Shown here in pieces: positions 34,955 to 44,886 of a DNA stretch of 64,000 bases. The notes under the pieces were generated by a model that had not been told where the DNA came from, searched no databases, and saw nothing but the letters and a program-made list of their open reading frames with translations. The stretch lies in the NCBI GenBank assembly GCA_050950025.1, contig JBMNGW010000012.1, positions 1 to 64,000 of the forward strand. The letters are read 5' to 3'. The first letter of the stretch is position 1; every line of letters starts with the position of its first letter. This DNA is from JBMNGW01 sp050950025 (GTDB lineage: Bacteria; Spirochaetota; Spirochaetia; Sphaerochaetales; Sphaerochaetaceae). The position numbers were made by a program, and so were the translations under genes.

Positions 34955-36663
34955 ACCTACAAGCCAAAGAACAACAAGAGATTGAGCGCAAAGCTGCTTT
35001 ATATATTGCATTTGAACAATCTCCTTCTTTTCGCCAAGAGATAATTACCGCCTTGGACGAAAATGTTTGGGATGACCTTTACGATCGGTTTTATACAACG
35101 CTGGCTTTTGGTACGGCAGGAATCAGAGGGCTGGTTGGTGGTGGTACCAATCGTATCAATCCTTTGATGATTGCCACAGTGACACAAGGGTTTGCCAATT
35201 ATTTGACCTCTTTTGCAAAAAGTCCAACTGTTGTTATTGCCTTTGATTCGCGAACCAACTCTGAGGAGTTTGCTTTACAGGCCGCTCTTACCCTGTGTGC
35301 TAACGATATAAAAGTCTATCTGTATGATCAATTGCGCCCTGTGCCGATGCTCTCTTTTGCTCTACGCCACCTTAAAGCAACAGCGGGTATTGTTATTACT
35401 GCCAGTCATAATCCCTCCCCTTATAACGGATACAAAGTCTATTGGTCGGATGGTGGGCAGGTAACAGCTCCTTTTGATGATGGAATTGTGAAAGAGGTGT
35501 TAAACGTAGAGGCAAAGGATGTGAAAACTTCAGAGCAGAGGATTATGAGAAAGACTCAGATGCTCTGTGAGGTTCCTAGCGAAGTTGATGAAGCTTATTA
35601 CCAGCTTGTGATTAATAGTCTTAAGCGTAAAGAACTTCTAAGCCAATTTCCAATCAAAGTTGCTTATACTCCTTTGCATGGCAGTGGGAACATTCCCGTA
35701 CAAGAGCTTTTTAGTCGTTTAGGAATTAATTGCTCCATCGTTGCTGAGCAAGAGGAGCCCGACGGCTCTTTTCCCACTGTCTCGATGCCCAACCCCGAAG
35801 ATCCGCAAGCTATGAGATTGGCCATCGAATTGGGTAAAAATAGGAAAGCCGACATGGTGTTGGGCACCGACCCCGATGCTGATCGACTGGGAATAGCTAT
35901 CCCAACCGACCAAAACAAAGATCAGTATCAACTGCTGGGAGGCAATCACATTGCAGTACTCCTAGTCGATTATTTACTGGAAAATTGGAGAGCGGGATTA
36001 TTGGATAACCGCTTGCCGTTGGTGGTAAAGTCGCTGGTGACCAGTGATTTAGTGCGCAAGATTACTGAAAGTCATAACGGTCAATGTATCGATGTGCTTA
36101 CCGGTTTTAAATATATTGCCCAAGAAATTGAAGCCATCGAAAGCTCGACAACGCATTTCTTTTTGTTTGGCTGTGAAGAGAGTTTTGGCTATAACGCTTT
36201 AGCTGCCATTCGGGACAAAGATGCCGTTAGTTCTGCTGCTTTGGCGGTGGAAATGCAAGCCTACTGGCATAGCCAAGGCATTAGTTTACAACACCGCTTA
36301 GAACACCTCTTTCAACAACATGGACGATATCATGAAGTGGTCCTTTCCTATGCCTATGAGGGCTCTGCAGGTAAAGAGCGAATAGACCAGATTATGCAGC
36401 GGTTTCGCTCTTTAGGTGTTGGCGACAGTTTTGCTGATGGAACAATTGCCAAGCAGCTAGATCTCTTGAATGGGACAAAAGAGCTTCCCCCTTCCGATGT
36501 TATTGTCCTTTGTTTTGACAATAATGAGAAATTGATTATTCGCCCATCGGGCACTGAACCGAAAATTAAGTATTATCTTTTTTTCACCGCAAAAGGAATG
36601 GACGAAAGCAGTTTTGATGCTCTTGTGCAACAAAGGATAGTCCGTTACAAATCGGAGCTGTAG
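34951..36663 (+). CDS. pgm: phosphohexomutase (phosphoglucomutase/phosphomannomutase)
   Basis: A 570-residue alpha-D-phosphohexomutase interconverting hexose-1- and hexose-6-phosphates. Substrate entry TLAFGTAGIRGLVGGG, phosphoserine loop GIVITASHNPSPYNGYKVYW, metal-binding DPDADRLG, sugar-binding GCEESFGY and C-terminal phosphate site RPSGTEPKIK are all intact. The length fits the PgcA-like PGM/PMM class. I chose ATG 34951, which overlaps the gph stop (ATGA) and follows AAAGGGG, over ATG 34945. Confidence 0.93.
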   Translation: MNLQAKEQQEIERKAALYIAFEQSPSFRQEIITALDENVWDDLYDRFYTTLAFGTAGIRGLVGGGTNRINPLMIATVTQGFANYLTSFAKSPTVVIAFDSRTNSEEFALQAALTLCANDIKVYLYDQLRPVPMLSFALRHLKATAGIVITASHNPSPYNGYKVYWSDGGQVTAPFDDGIVKEVLNVEAKDVKTSEQRIMRKTQMLCEVPSEVDEAYYQLVINSLKRKELLSQFPIKVAYTPLHGSGNIPVQELFSRLGINCSIVAEQEEPDGSFPTVSMPNPEDPQAMRLAIELGKNRKADMVLGTDPDADRLGIAIPTDQNKDQYQLLGGNHIAVLLVDYLLENWRAGLLDNRLPLVVKSLVTSDLVRKITESHNGQCIDVLTGFKYIAQEIEAIESSTTHFFLFGCEESFGYNALAAIRDKDAVSSAALAVEMQAYWHSQGISLQHRLEHLFQQHGRYHEVVLSYAYEGSAGKERIDQIMQRFRSLGVGDSFADGTIAKQLDLLNGTKELPPSDVIVLCFDNNEKLIIRPSGTEPKIKYYLFFTAKGMDESSFDALVQQRIVRYKSEL

Positions 36664-36674
36664 GAGGGTATCAG

Positions 36675-37451
36675 ATGGCTAATGGCTTCATCATTCGCAG
36701 AAACAAAAAGAGTAATCTCCATCTCTTCCCTTTTGTTAATCCCAAGCAAGCAGGGCAATGGAAAGAGGAAGAGCAGCTAAACCTCTACGCTTCAACAGGT
36801 TTGGCAACCAAAGAGAAAGATGATGCTTTATTCACTGTCTATGAACAAATAGATAAAGGTGTCGATTTATGGATTCAAGAAGCCCGTTATGTTCCCCGTC
36901 TTTTACTATCGGCAGCCGTCTTTTTAGTAGTCTATTTCTTTTTCTCTTTGGCTATTCGCGATCCGGTGCCGGTTATTGATGAGTTGCTACTGGGCTTGGG
37001 AGCTGCTTTTGCCACAGGCATGCTGTTATCAAAAAGCGACAAAAAAAGTGAATTAGCGATGAGAAGGCGCTTGGCCCTTAAACAGAACGCCTCGCGCTGT
37101 GACTGGCAGTTATGTGAAAGTCTAAGCGTCATTGAAGATTATTTGGATGCTTGTGATGGTCTTGATACTCTTGAGCTGGCCAACCGCTTAGCCTTAGCTA
37201 CAGATAAGCAGCTGATTAAGCTAAAAGCATGGGAAGATGAACCTTTGTTACAACAAGAGCTTGTGGCATTGCTACTACAGCACTTCCAAATAACTGATCG
37301 CCGGTTTTATAACCGCTACACCACTGTTATTGCTTCGCGTTTAGGTGGTAAACCCAACGAGTTACTTGCCGCTCGCTTAGTTAAATGGTCCTTCAAAGGG
37401 GAAATAGATTTAAGCCTCCTTAGTTTGATGGTGGTTCTCACAACCGCCTAA
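36675..37451 (+). CDS. hypothetical membrane protein
   Basis: 258 residues with two adjacent transmembrane helices around 75-120 (LLLSAAVFLVVYFFFSLAI and IDELLLGLGAAFATGMLLS), no signal peptide, and a charged, helical C-terminal half rich in Leu. Both ends should be on the same side of the inner membrane. It follows pgm by 11 bp with an AGGAGG site and is likely co-transcribed. No family recognised. Confidence 0.65.
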   Translation: MANGFIIRRNKKSNLHLFPFVNPKQAGQWKEEEQLNLYASTGLATKEKDDALFTVYEQIDKGVDLWIQEARYVPRLLLSAAVFLVVYFFFSLAIRDPVPVIDELLLGLGAAFATGMLLSKSDKKSELAMRRRLALKQNASRCDWQLCESLSVIEDYLDACDGLDTLELANRLALATDKQLIKLKAWEDEPLLQQELVALLLQHFQITDRRFYNRYTTVIASRLGGKPNELLAARLVKWSFKGEIDLSLLSLMVVLTTA

Positions 37452-37565
37452 GAGCCAAAAGCACTTATTACAGTAGATTACCTCTTTACTTTTGATGAGA
37501 ATGTGAAGCAGGTTTTACGTATATAAATTTCTGGAAAAACTCCCTGTTTTATGCAAATATGGTAG

Positions 37566-37609
37566 AAGTGGCTACTTAATGCAACAAGTTTTGCATGAAG
37601 TTGCCACTT
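37566..37609. promoter_or_regulatory. long imperfect palindrome / hairpin upstream of the EAL gene
   Basis: Two 19-base arms (37566-37584 and 37591-37609), complementary at 17 positions, flank a 6-base loop. There is no T-run on either side, so it is not a standard terminator. It lies ~64 bp before the EAL-protein start and could be a regulatory RNA hairpin or a dyad operator. Confidence 0.55.
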
Positions 37610-37672
37610 TGTGCTAAAAAATGCTCCTAGTTGGAGAGTGTTAAAGAGGTCTTTTAGCAAAAAGGGATGGGG

Positions 37673-40165
37673 ATGATGGACCACAGTATTCTAATTATTA
37701 GCAACACAGACGATGATATCCTGAAATTTAGATGTGCCTTACAAACTGTTGAGATCCATTTTGCTAAGAATTTTTCCTCTGGGCTTTCTCAAATCGAAGA
37801 CCACCAAAATATTGGTATTGTTGTTTTTGATTTGGATTATGCGAAAGAGCAATGGATAGCATTCATTACCACCGCAAAAGCAAAGAAGAATTTGAGGGCC
37901 ATACGATTAATTATGCTGACAAAAAAGGCCCAAGTTGAAAATGAAAATACAGCTTTAGCCTTAGGCGCCGATGATTATCTGAGGCGCCCCCTTTCTTTGA
38001 TTCATATCAGAAAAGTCCTAACGATGCATATTGAAGATCTGAGGCAAACTAAAACACAGCCGACGCTAATTGGTCGCACCGTTTTATTTGATGCAATTTT
38101 TGAAAAAGCTCCCATTGGGGTCATCCTTTATAGCATTGATAAATCGGCAAAATTACCCAACCACAGTATGATAAATCCCACTTTTGAGACTTTTATTGGG
38201 CACAGTGCTGATGAAATTAGGTCTTTGATGTGGACAGATTATACGTATAGCGAAGATGTGCAAAAAGAACTTCCCTTATTTGAAGCACTTTTGGCAGGTG
38301 AAATAGAACAATACCAAATTGAAAAACGGTTTATTCGCCAAGACGCTACCATTGTGTGGGCCCATGTGACAGTCATTGCCATTGAATTAGCTTCTGGGCA
38401 AAGAACAAACTATGTGTTTCTTATCAAAGATATCAACGATAAAAAAATGCTGGAACAAGAGCTTGTAGAACGAGAAGAATCGCAACGAAAGCTCATAAGC
38501 AGTCTTCCCGGCATGGCCTATCGAGCCCAAAATGATGAAAAATTGACTATGGTCTATATTTCTGAAGGGTGTTTCCAGCTTACCGGATTTGAAGCAGCAG
38601 AATTAATCGCTAATCCCAAGCGAAGTTACCACGATATTATTGCCAAAGAGTACCATGGAACCCCTTTTCAGGATCTCAAAACTCAGCTTGCAACCCAAAA
38701 ACAATTCCGTCTTGAATACGAAATAATCACAAAATACAACAAGCGAAAGTGGGTGTTGGCATTTGGAAAAGTGGTAGATGTAAATCCCCAAGGCTTGGAA
38801 TATGTTGAAGGGTTTGTCCTCGATTTTTCTCAATACAAGGCACTAGAAAACCAACTCCAATACCAAAAAAGGCATGATCTGACAACAAACTTACCCAATA
38901 GGCTTGCTCTTGAAGAGCTTCTTGAAAAAAAGTACGAAAAACAAGAAGCGGGAAAGTGTGCATTAATTAGCATCAACTTCACCTCACTTTATTTGGCCAG
39001 TCTCCGTTTTGGCCATATCTATGTGCAACAAATTATTAAAGAAGTTGGGGAAGTCTTAACTGCCTTCATTTCTGAAGAAGTCCACGTTTATGGTGTATTT
39101 GATAATCGCTTTATGGTGTATGTCAGTCGTTATGAAGATACCCCATTTGTTGAAGAGCTTGGTCGAAAGATTATTAATAAGGTCAATACAGTCCTTCGCT
39201 ATGAGCGATTGAGTTGGGGTGTAGGCATTATTGAAGTTGATTGGCAGAATTCCGAAAGGCCTTCTGAGATTTTAAAACATGTTCTTTTGGCCAGTGAACG
39301 GGCAATCGATTTCCAAAGTAAAAAGCCCAATCTCTGTTTTTACAACAAAGCTATGAGTGATGAAGTTGATAAAGAAGCAGATTTGCTTGTTGAACTTACG
39401 CAGCTTATAGCAGGAACCAATAGGGAAGCACTCTATTTACAGTACCAGCCGATTGTCGATGTGAAAACAGACACCATTGTGGCCTTTGAAGCTTTAGCCC
39501 GGTTTGAAAGTGTCAAATATGGCAATGTCCCTCCTTTAGAGTTTATTCCCATTGCCGAAAAATATAAGCTTATCATTGGGCTCGGATGGCTCATTATTGA
39601 AAAGGCCATAATCTGGTATAAAGAACTTTGCACTGCCGGCTACGGGCAGTTGCGATTTTCAATCAATCTTTCTGCTTACCAACTCCTTGAAGAGCAATTT
39701 GTGGAAACGATACTGTCACTTTTTAAAAAACATGCTGTTTTGCCGGCAAAATGCACTCTTGAAATCACTGAAACAGGTATCAATTCAACGTTTTCGCAGA
39801 TGAATTCCATTCTCAAAGAGTTACAAAAACATACCTTTAAAATTGCCATTGATGATTTTGGTATCGGTTATTCAACGTTTGCCAGAGAAAGTCAGTTGAA
39901 CGTCGATTTTCTAAAAGTAGACAAACTCTTTGTTGATGCGTTATTAACCGAAAAAGCTGCCTCCTCAGTCCTACCTGATATCGTCTCCATGGCCCATAGA
40001 TTAGGGCATTTAGTCATCGCTGAAGGGGTAGAGGACAAAAGGCAAAAAGCGTATTTACAAAATATAGGGTGTGATATGTACCAAGGGTACCTCTTTAGCA
40101 GACCTCTTAATCCGCAAGCAGCTCTCACACTGCTGCACGCTAACTATAAGGAAAATTATCCCTAA
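37673..40165 (+). CDS. receiver-PAS-PAS-degenerate GGDEF-EAL c-di-GMP phosphodiesterase
   Basis: About 830 residues, cytoplasmic. Residues 1-125 are a receiver domain (NTDDD acidic pair, probable phospho-Asp in VVFDLD, Lys in MLTKK; RRP replaces the usual KP). Two PAS domains follow (~140-270 and 275-395). The GGDEF domain (~405-555) is degenerate: VYGVFDNRF where YGGDEF should be, so it should not synthesise c-di-GMP. The EAL domain (~570-825) is intact: FEALARFE, NLSAYQL, EITETGI, IDDFGIGYS, KVDKLFVD, AEGVED, QGYLFSRPL. Predicted to hydrolyse c-di-GMP in response to phosphorylation or a PAS ligand. ATG 37673 has AAGGG six bases upstream; 37667 and 37676 are alternatives. Confidence 0.9.
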   Translation: MMDHSILIISNTDDDILKFRCALQTVEIHFAKNFSSGLSQIEDHQNIGIVVFDLDYAKEQWIAFITTAKAKKNLRAIRLIMLTKKAQVENENTALALGADDYLRRPLSLIHIRKVLTMHIEDLRQTKTQPTLIGRTVLFDAIFEKAPIGVILYSIDKSAKLPNHSMINPTFETFIGHSADEIRSLMWTDYTYSEDVQKELPLFEALLAGEIEQYQIEKRFIRQDATIVWAHVTVIAIELASGQRTNYVFLIKDINDKKMLEQELVEREESQRKLISSLPGMAYRAQNDEKLTMVYISEGCFQLTGFEAAELIANPKRSYHDIIAKEYHGTPFQDLKTQLATQKQFRLEYEIITKYNKRKWVLAFGKVVDVNPQGLEYVEGFVLDFSQYKALENQLQYQKRHDLTTNLPNRLALEELLEKKYEKQEAGKCALISINFTSLYLASLRFGHIYVQQIIKEVGEVLTAFISEEVHVYGVFDNRFMVYVSRYEDTPFVEELGRKIINKVNTVLRYERLSWGVGIIEVDWQNSERPSEILKHVLLASERAIDFQSKKPNLCFYNKAMSDEVDKEADLLVELTQLIAGTNREALYLQYQPIVDVKTDTIVAFEALARFESVKYGNVPPLEFIPIAEKYKLIIGLGWLIIEKAIIWYKELCTAGYGQLRFSINLSAYQLLEEQFVETILSLFKKHAVLPAKCTLEITETGINSTFSQMNSILKELQKHTFKIAIDDFGIGYSTFARESQLNVDFLKVDKLFVDALLTEKAASSVLPDIVSMAHRLGHLVIAEGVEDKRQKAYLQNIGCDMYQGYLFSRPLNPQAALTLLHANYKENYP

Positions 40166-40233
40166 AACTCATTAGAGTATCTCTATATACTACGCTTAAG
40201 AAGCAAAAATTCTCCTATTTGCCTTAGATAGGT

Positions 40234-41634
40234 ATGAAAAGCTCATATGGGTGGGCCTTAGTAGGTGTATTGGGGTTACAGCTGTTTCTCTTGGTTAATG
40301 ATGAGCCTTCTTTGGTTTTAAGGCTGCTACCGGTTGTTGCTGTATTATTTGTATGTTCTTTAGGTGGCTTATTTGTTAAAAAGCCTCTCTTTTCTTTGTT
40401 GGCCGGTGCTACTCTTCTTTTGCTTCTTGGTTTTGCCAAGAGCACTTTACACTGTGGTTATGAAATAGAGAAACTAAGAATGGTAGAAGGGAAGGTAATC
40501 TACGACTCTTCTGTTAGCTCTTCGGGAAACACTACCTTAACCCTACAATTGCAAAAAGCTTACTTAGCTAATGGTGATAAAGCAAACGCTACAGGAGAAG
40601 TGACGGTACTTTGTAAAGAGTGCCCCTTTTATGTGGCAGGGACAGTTATTGAAGCCCAAGGGACTTTTATCGATCACCAGTATTTTGTGGCAACAAAAGT
40701 GTCTCAAATACAGCCTTTGCGGTGGTATGAAAACCTGCGATCACGAGTGTTGATGTTTCTGAGGCACCGCTTTGCAGGATTTTCAGCAGAAGCGGGGTAT
40801 TTAGCTAAAGCCATAGCCTTTGGCATAGTCCAAGAAAATTCGATTCTACGAAGTTTATCAGTTCAAAGCGGATCAGCCCATGTCCTTTCGTTATCAGGGA
40901 TGCATGTGGGAGTGGTGGCTGCAGCTGTTGGAGTTTTAACAACTAAAGGTAAAAAACGGCTCATTGCTCCAGTATGTACTTTTGGGTATGTACTGGTGGT
41001 GGGGTTTAAACCATCGGTGGTTCGGGCTCTCCTTTTATTGACGTTGCGCTCCTTATTTCCCACTCTTTCACTTGAAATCGTCCTTTTTATCTCCTATGTC
41101 ATTCAATTATGTGTCTTTCCTTTTACTGCCACTTCTTTGGCTGCCCTTCTTTCGTATGGTTCATTATCAGTTTTGCTTTTGTTTTCCCTGCCTATAGCGC
41201 AGCAGCTAAGTCTAGTGATGCCTACTAAGCTCAGTCTTACTTTGGGAGCCTCTTTAGCAGTTGTTGGCGGAAGTGCCCCTTTATCATTGGTGGTGTTTGG
41301 CCAGTGGTATCCTGTTGGTATTGGGTTATCAGTAGGAATTGTACCTTTGGCTATGACCTTATTACTCTGTTCTTTAGCCTATGCAGTGATGCCTTTGACT
41401 TTTATACAAGCTCTGATTGAATTGCTTGCTCAATGGTATTATGGCTGTGTAAAGTGGGGTGCATTACACTCATTTGGTCAAAGCTGGAGTGATTTTTTCC
41501 TCTTTTTAGCCTCTGTGTTGACCGCCATGGTTTTTGTTGAGTATGCTAGTCGTGCTGCAAAAGAGAAACAGAGGCGGAACTATCATGTGGGATTTTCCCT
41601 ACGATTCACCAAAAGCGATTCAACACCTTCTTGA
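40234..41634 (+). CDS. ComEC/Rec2-family DNA uptake channel, short form
   Basis: A 466-residue polytopic protein. Residues ~40-170 form an OB-fold-like soluble region (EGKVIYDSS) and ~190-440 the Competence domain with the hallmark SAHVLSLSGMHVGVV. ComEC carries single-stranded DNA across the inner membrane in transformation. The C-terminal metallo-beta-lactamase domain of long ComEC proteins is missing, as in several other bacteria. No comEA or comF is near. The 3' end overlaps rsmA by ~50 bp. Confidence 0.85.
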   Translation: MKSSYGWALVGVLGLQLFLLVNDEPSLVLRLLPVVAVLFVCSLGGLFVKKPLFSLLAGATLLLLLGFAKSTLHCGYEIEKLRMVEGKVIYDSSVSSSGNTTLTLQLQKAYLANGDKANATGEVTVLCKECPFYVAGTVIEAQGTFIDHQYFVATKVSQIQPLRWYENLRSRVLMFLRHRFAGFSAEAGYLAKAIAFGIVQENSILRSLSVQSGSAHVLSLSGMHVGVVAAAVGVLTTKGKKRLIAPVCTFGYVLVVGFKPSVVRALLLLTLRSLFPTLSLEIVLFISYVIQLCVFPFTATSLAALLSYGSLSVLLLFSLPIAQQLSLVMPTKLSLTLGASLAVVGGSAPLSLVVFGQWYPVGIGLSVGIVPLAMTLLLCSLAYAVMPLTFIQALIELLAQWYYGCVKWGALHSFGQSWSDFFLFLASVLTAMVFVEYASRAAKEKQRRNYHVGFSLRFTKSDSTPS

Positions 41635-42487
41635 CCAAAGATCGTTGGCACTTAGTAAGAAATTTGGCCAAAATTTTCTCATTTCCTCATCAGCCATCGA
41701 TAAAATGGTTAGTGCTTTGTCTTTAGAAGAGGGGATGAGCGTTTGGGAAGTAGGACCGGGCATTGGTGCTTTAAGCTCTGCCCTTTTAAAAAAAGGAGTC
41801 CACTTGCGTGCCTTTGAAATTGATTGGGGCTTTTGCTCTATTTTGCAAGATCTGGCCTTTGCCGATGAGCCCAACTTCACCCTTATTGCCGGTGATGTGC
41901 TTAAAACATGGGAAAAGCAGTATCAAGAAGAAGGAACACCAGAAGTTGTTTGTGGCAACCTTCCGTATAATGTGGGCACCGTATTCATTGCCCGCATTTT
42001 AGAAAAACAACTTTTATCTCCTACGATGCTCTTTACGCTCCAAAAAGAAGTAGCTGAGCGCCTAGGGGCTTCTGTGGGGACAAAGAATTGGTCAACACTC
42101 TCCATTCTTGGGCAAAGCGATTATGAAATCACTCAGCTCTTTAATCTCAAAGGAGGCTCTTTTTACCCTCCACCGAAAGTCGATTCTACTGTGCTATTGT
42201 TTACTAAACGGGAAGTCCCTTTAATCCCGCCAGTCTTACGTAACCAATTTTTGAAAGTGTGCCGGGATGTATTTGCTCAAAAGCGTAAAACAGTGCGCAA
42301 TAATCTACTTCGCGGCACAGTTGGTTCAGTTTTGGGTAAAGAGCTGACACTAAGTGCTTTGGCTCAAGCAAAGGTATCAGAATCAGAACGCTCAGAAAAC
42401 TTAGGCTTTACGCAGCTACTGAACCTAACAAAGAGTGTTCAAGAGCTTTACGATCTCCATGCATCAACCCAAGAGCCGATTCGATAA
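41585..42487 (+). CDS. rsmA: 16S rRNA (A1518/A1519) dimethyltransferase
   Basis: SAM-dependent enzyme (KsgA) dimethylating two adenines in helix 45 of 16S rRNA. KKFGQNFLIS opening, SAM motif WEVGPGIGALSSALL, acidic AFEIDWG, GDVLK and catalytic GNLPYNVGT (NLPY) are all present; YPPPKVDSTVL and QKRKTVRNNL mark the C-terminal domain. ATG 41585 gives the family start; the longer frame from 41534 lies within comEC. Overlaps the convergent MATE gene by 40 bp. Confidence 0.94.
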   Translation: MWDFPYDSPKAIQHLLDQRSLALSKKFGQNFLISSSAIDKMVSALSLEEGMSVWEVGPGIGALSSALLKKGVHLRAFEIDWGFCSILQDLAFADEPNFTLIAGDVLKTWEKQYQEEGTPEVVCGNLPYNVGTVFIARILEKQLLSPTMLFTLQKEVAERLGASVGTKNWSTLSILGQSDYEITQLFNLKGGSFYPPPKVDSTVLLFTKREVPLIPPVLRNQFLKVCRDVFAQKRKTVRNNLLRGTVGSVLGKELTLSALAQAKVSESERSENLGFTQLLNLTKSVQELYDLHASTQEPIR

Positions 42488-43839
42488 CGCCTCCAATTCA
42501 GTGCGCCTCTGATTATTAAATCGGCTACCATGCACATCCAAGCCGCCTCAAGCCCTTTATTGAATCCAAGAATAAGGATGGAAGCGGGTAGCAACCGTAC
42601 GCCCCACATACCAATAACCGAATTAATGAAGGGCCATTTGGTATCACCGGCACCTCTGAGAATACCGCTACCGACAATGCTTAAAGCAAAAAAAGGCTGG
42701 GCAAAAGCTTCAATGCGAAGCACTTTGGCCCCTAAGACTACCACTTGCTGATCTTTGGTGAGCATGCCCAATAAATTGGGGGCAAAAACATATAAAAAGA
42801 GACCGGCAACACTCATCATTAGTACCCCGCTACGTAAGCTTTTTTGGGCAAACGTGCGGGCTAAGTCTTTATTGGAAGCTCCCAAAGAGTGAGCTACTAA
42901 CGTTGTTGCTGCCATAGAAAAGCCGCTAACAGGCATATAGGTAATTGATTCGGCAGTGATTGCTAAATGATGGGCTGCAAGGGCAATGGTACCAATGCGG
43001 GTCACAAGCATCGTTAACACTACTTGACCGACATTCAAGGTAGCCCGTTCTAAGGCCAAAGGGGTGCCTAAAACGGCAATTTGTTTCATTGTTGACCAAT
43101 CGACTTTCCAGCTGACATTTCTCCAAGGAGTTCTTAATGGCGAGCTCTTGGCCAAAAAAACACTAAAGAGAATTAAGGCACTTAATGCGGTGGCCATAGC
43201 AGTAGCTAAAGCTGCTCCTTTAACGCCCAAATTAGCTCCCCACAAAGTGGTTGTTTTGCCCCACAGATGAATCTGCCTCGTGGGGTAAATCAGTAGAGTA
43301 TTGCCAATAATGTTAGCAACACTGGCTATGATGTTGGTTATTAAAGGGGAGCGGGTATCGCCGCTGGAACGAATTAGGTTGGCCATGAAACTAAAGAGAA
43401 TGGAAAAAGGGTAGGCAGAGGCAATAATGGCCATATAGGTCCCCGCTTGGGGAGCCACTGATGGCTCAACGCCAATCCATTTTGGCAGTGAATGGGCAAT
43501 AGAGCGCATAAGTGTGGTTACTACAACTGAAAGAGCCAAAATCGCCAGTAATGACTGACGTACAGTATGATGAACCCCTTTAGTATCTTGAGAGCCGATT
43601 TGGCGAGCACTTAGCACTCCAAAAGCTAAGGCAAAAGCATAAATGATTCCGTTAACCAACCAAATAGTGCTGCTGTTAACTCCCACGGCGGCTGTTGCCA
43701 CCGCCCCCAACGAGCCGACCATTGCCGAATCGATGTACTGCATCATTGTGTTGAATGTTTGGTCTAGGATAATAGGCCAAGCTAACATCCAAATGGTGAG
43801 CCCAGGGGAGCGGGAGCCGTCAGTCAGCGAATTGTTCAT
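42448..43839 (-). CDS. MATE-family efflux transporter
   Basis: 463 residues with 12 hydrophobic helices in two homologous halves; AMVGSLGAVATAAVGV and GFSMAATTLVAHSLGA are the paired MATE motifs. MATE proteins export cationic drugs or metabolites using Na+ or H+ gradients; substrate unknown. It starts 19 bp after pta on the same strand, so the two may share a transcript. Confidence 0.88.
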   Translation of the reverse strand: MNNSLTDGSRSPGLTIWMLAWPIILDQTFNTMMQYIDSAMVGSLGAVATAAVGVNSSTIWLVNGIIYAFALAFGVLSARQIGSQDTKGVHHTVRQSLLAILALSVVVTTLMRSIAHSLPKWIGVEPSVAPQAGTYMAIIASAYPFSILFSFMANLIRSSGDTRSPLITNIIASVANIIGNTLLIYPTRQIHLWGKTTTLWGANLGVKGAALATAMATALSALILFSVFLAKSSPLRTPWRNVSWKVDWSTMKQIAVLGTPLALERATLNVGQVVLTMLVTRIGTIALAAHHLAITAESITYMPVSGFSMAATTLVAHSLGASNKDLARTFAQKSLRSGVLMMSVAGLFLYVFAPNLLGMLTKDQQVVVLGAKVLRIEAFAQPFFALSIVGSGILRGAGDTKWPFINSVIGMWGVRLLPASILILGFNKGLEAAWMCMVADLIIRGALNWRRYRIGSWVDAWRS

Positions 43840-43857
43840 GGAAAAAAGATGCTTCCT

Positions 43858-44832
43858 CTACGCTTGAGCCAACGTAATGGCGCTGGTAACAATAATATCT
43901 TCAACACTGCACCCGCGTGATAAATCGCTCACCGGTTTAGCAAAACCTTGCAAAATGGGACCGTAGGCTTCGGCATTGGCAAAACGCTGGACCAGTTTGT
44001 AGCCGATATTTCCCGATTGCAGATCGGGGAAGATTAAGACATTGGCTTTTCCTGCGACTTTGGAATCGGGGGCTTTACTTTTGCCTACCGACTCAATAAT
44101 GGCTGCATCGAGTTGCAACTCGCCATCCACTACGATATCGGGTCTTCTTTCTTGTAGCAATTTGGTCGCTTCAACAACTTTGTCCACCAAAGCTCCTTTG
44201 GCCGAGCCTTTGGTTGAGTAGGAGAGCATGGCAACAATTGGCTCAACTCCCAAATAGGTTTTGCACGATTCGGCCGAAGCTTCGGCAATCTCTGAAAGCT
44301 GCTGGGCAGTTGGCTCGGGAATGGTGGCACAGTCGCTGAAAATATAAGAGCCGCTAGTGGTGGCCATCACAAAGCACGAAGAGGCGCTTTTGATACCAAC
44401 CTGCGTTCTAATAATCTGAAAGGAGGCAACTAAAACATTGCCGGTAGTATTTTCTGCACCTGCTACCATGGCATCGGCATCTCCGGTGCGTACCATCATT
44501 GCAGCCCATTTTAGCGGATCGACGATTAGCTGGTCTGCTTCTTGAGCACTCATCCCTTTGCTTTTGCGCAGTTCGTAGTACTCGGCGGCATAGGGGGCGC
44601 GTTTATCACTGTCAAGTGGATTTATAAGGTTGATACCTGCCAACGAAACATTGGCTTCGGTTGCCGCTTTTTTGATAGCTGAAGGCTCCCCAACGAGCAT
44701 TACTGTTGAGGCTAACTGCTCATCTAGGATCTGACGAGCAGCGGTAATAATCCTTTTTTCGGTACCTTCAGGTAACACAAGGCGCTTTTGCAATGATTTG
44801 GCTTTAGCTTTCATACTTTGGGCAAATGTCAT
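43858..44832 (-). CDS. pta: phosphate acetyltransferase
   Basis: 324 residues converting acetyl-CoA and phosphate to acetyl phosphate. Conserved stretches include RLVLPEGTEKRIITAARQI, MVRTGDADAMVAGAENTTGNVL, MLSYSTKGSAKGALVDKV and VLIFPDLQSGNIGYKLVQR. It is the short form, without the N-terminal regulatory DRTGG domain of E. coli Pta. No ackA is adjacent. Start follows AGGAG; the promoter region is shared with the divergent tyrA. Confidence 0.95.
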   Translation of the reverse strand: MTFAQSMKAKAKSLQKRLVLPEGTEKRIITAARQILDEQLASTVMLVGEPSAIKKAATEANVSLAGINLINPLDSDKRAPYAAEYYELRKSKGMSAQEADQLIVDPLKWAAMMVRTGDADAMVAGAENTTGNVLVASFQIIRTQVGIKSASSCFVMATTSGSYIFSDCATIPEPTAQQLSEIAEASAESCKTYLGVEPIVAMLSYSTKGSAKGALVDKVVEATKLLQERRPDIVVDGELQLDAAIIESVGKSKAPDSKVAGKANVLIFPDLQSGNIGYKLVQRFANAEAYGPILQGFAKPVSDLSRGCSVEDIIVTSAITLAQA

Positions 44833-44886
44833 GTAGGACTCCTGTTATCTCTTTTTGCCCAAGGATACCATATCAAAAGGAGGTAG

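Noticed and set aside
37566..37609. Rho-independent terminator
   Set aside because: The hairpin is strong but neither side carries a T-run, so intrinsic termination is unlikely.
37452..37672. c-di-GMP riboswitch upstream of the EAL gene
   Set aside because: The GEMM core motifs and paired stems are not visible; only the single long hairpin is present.
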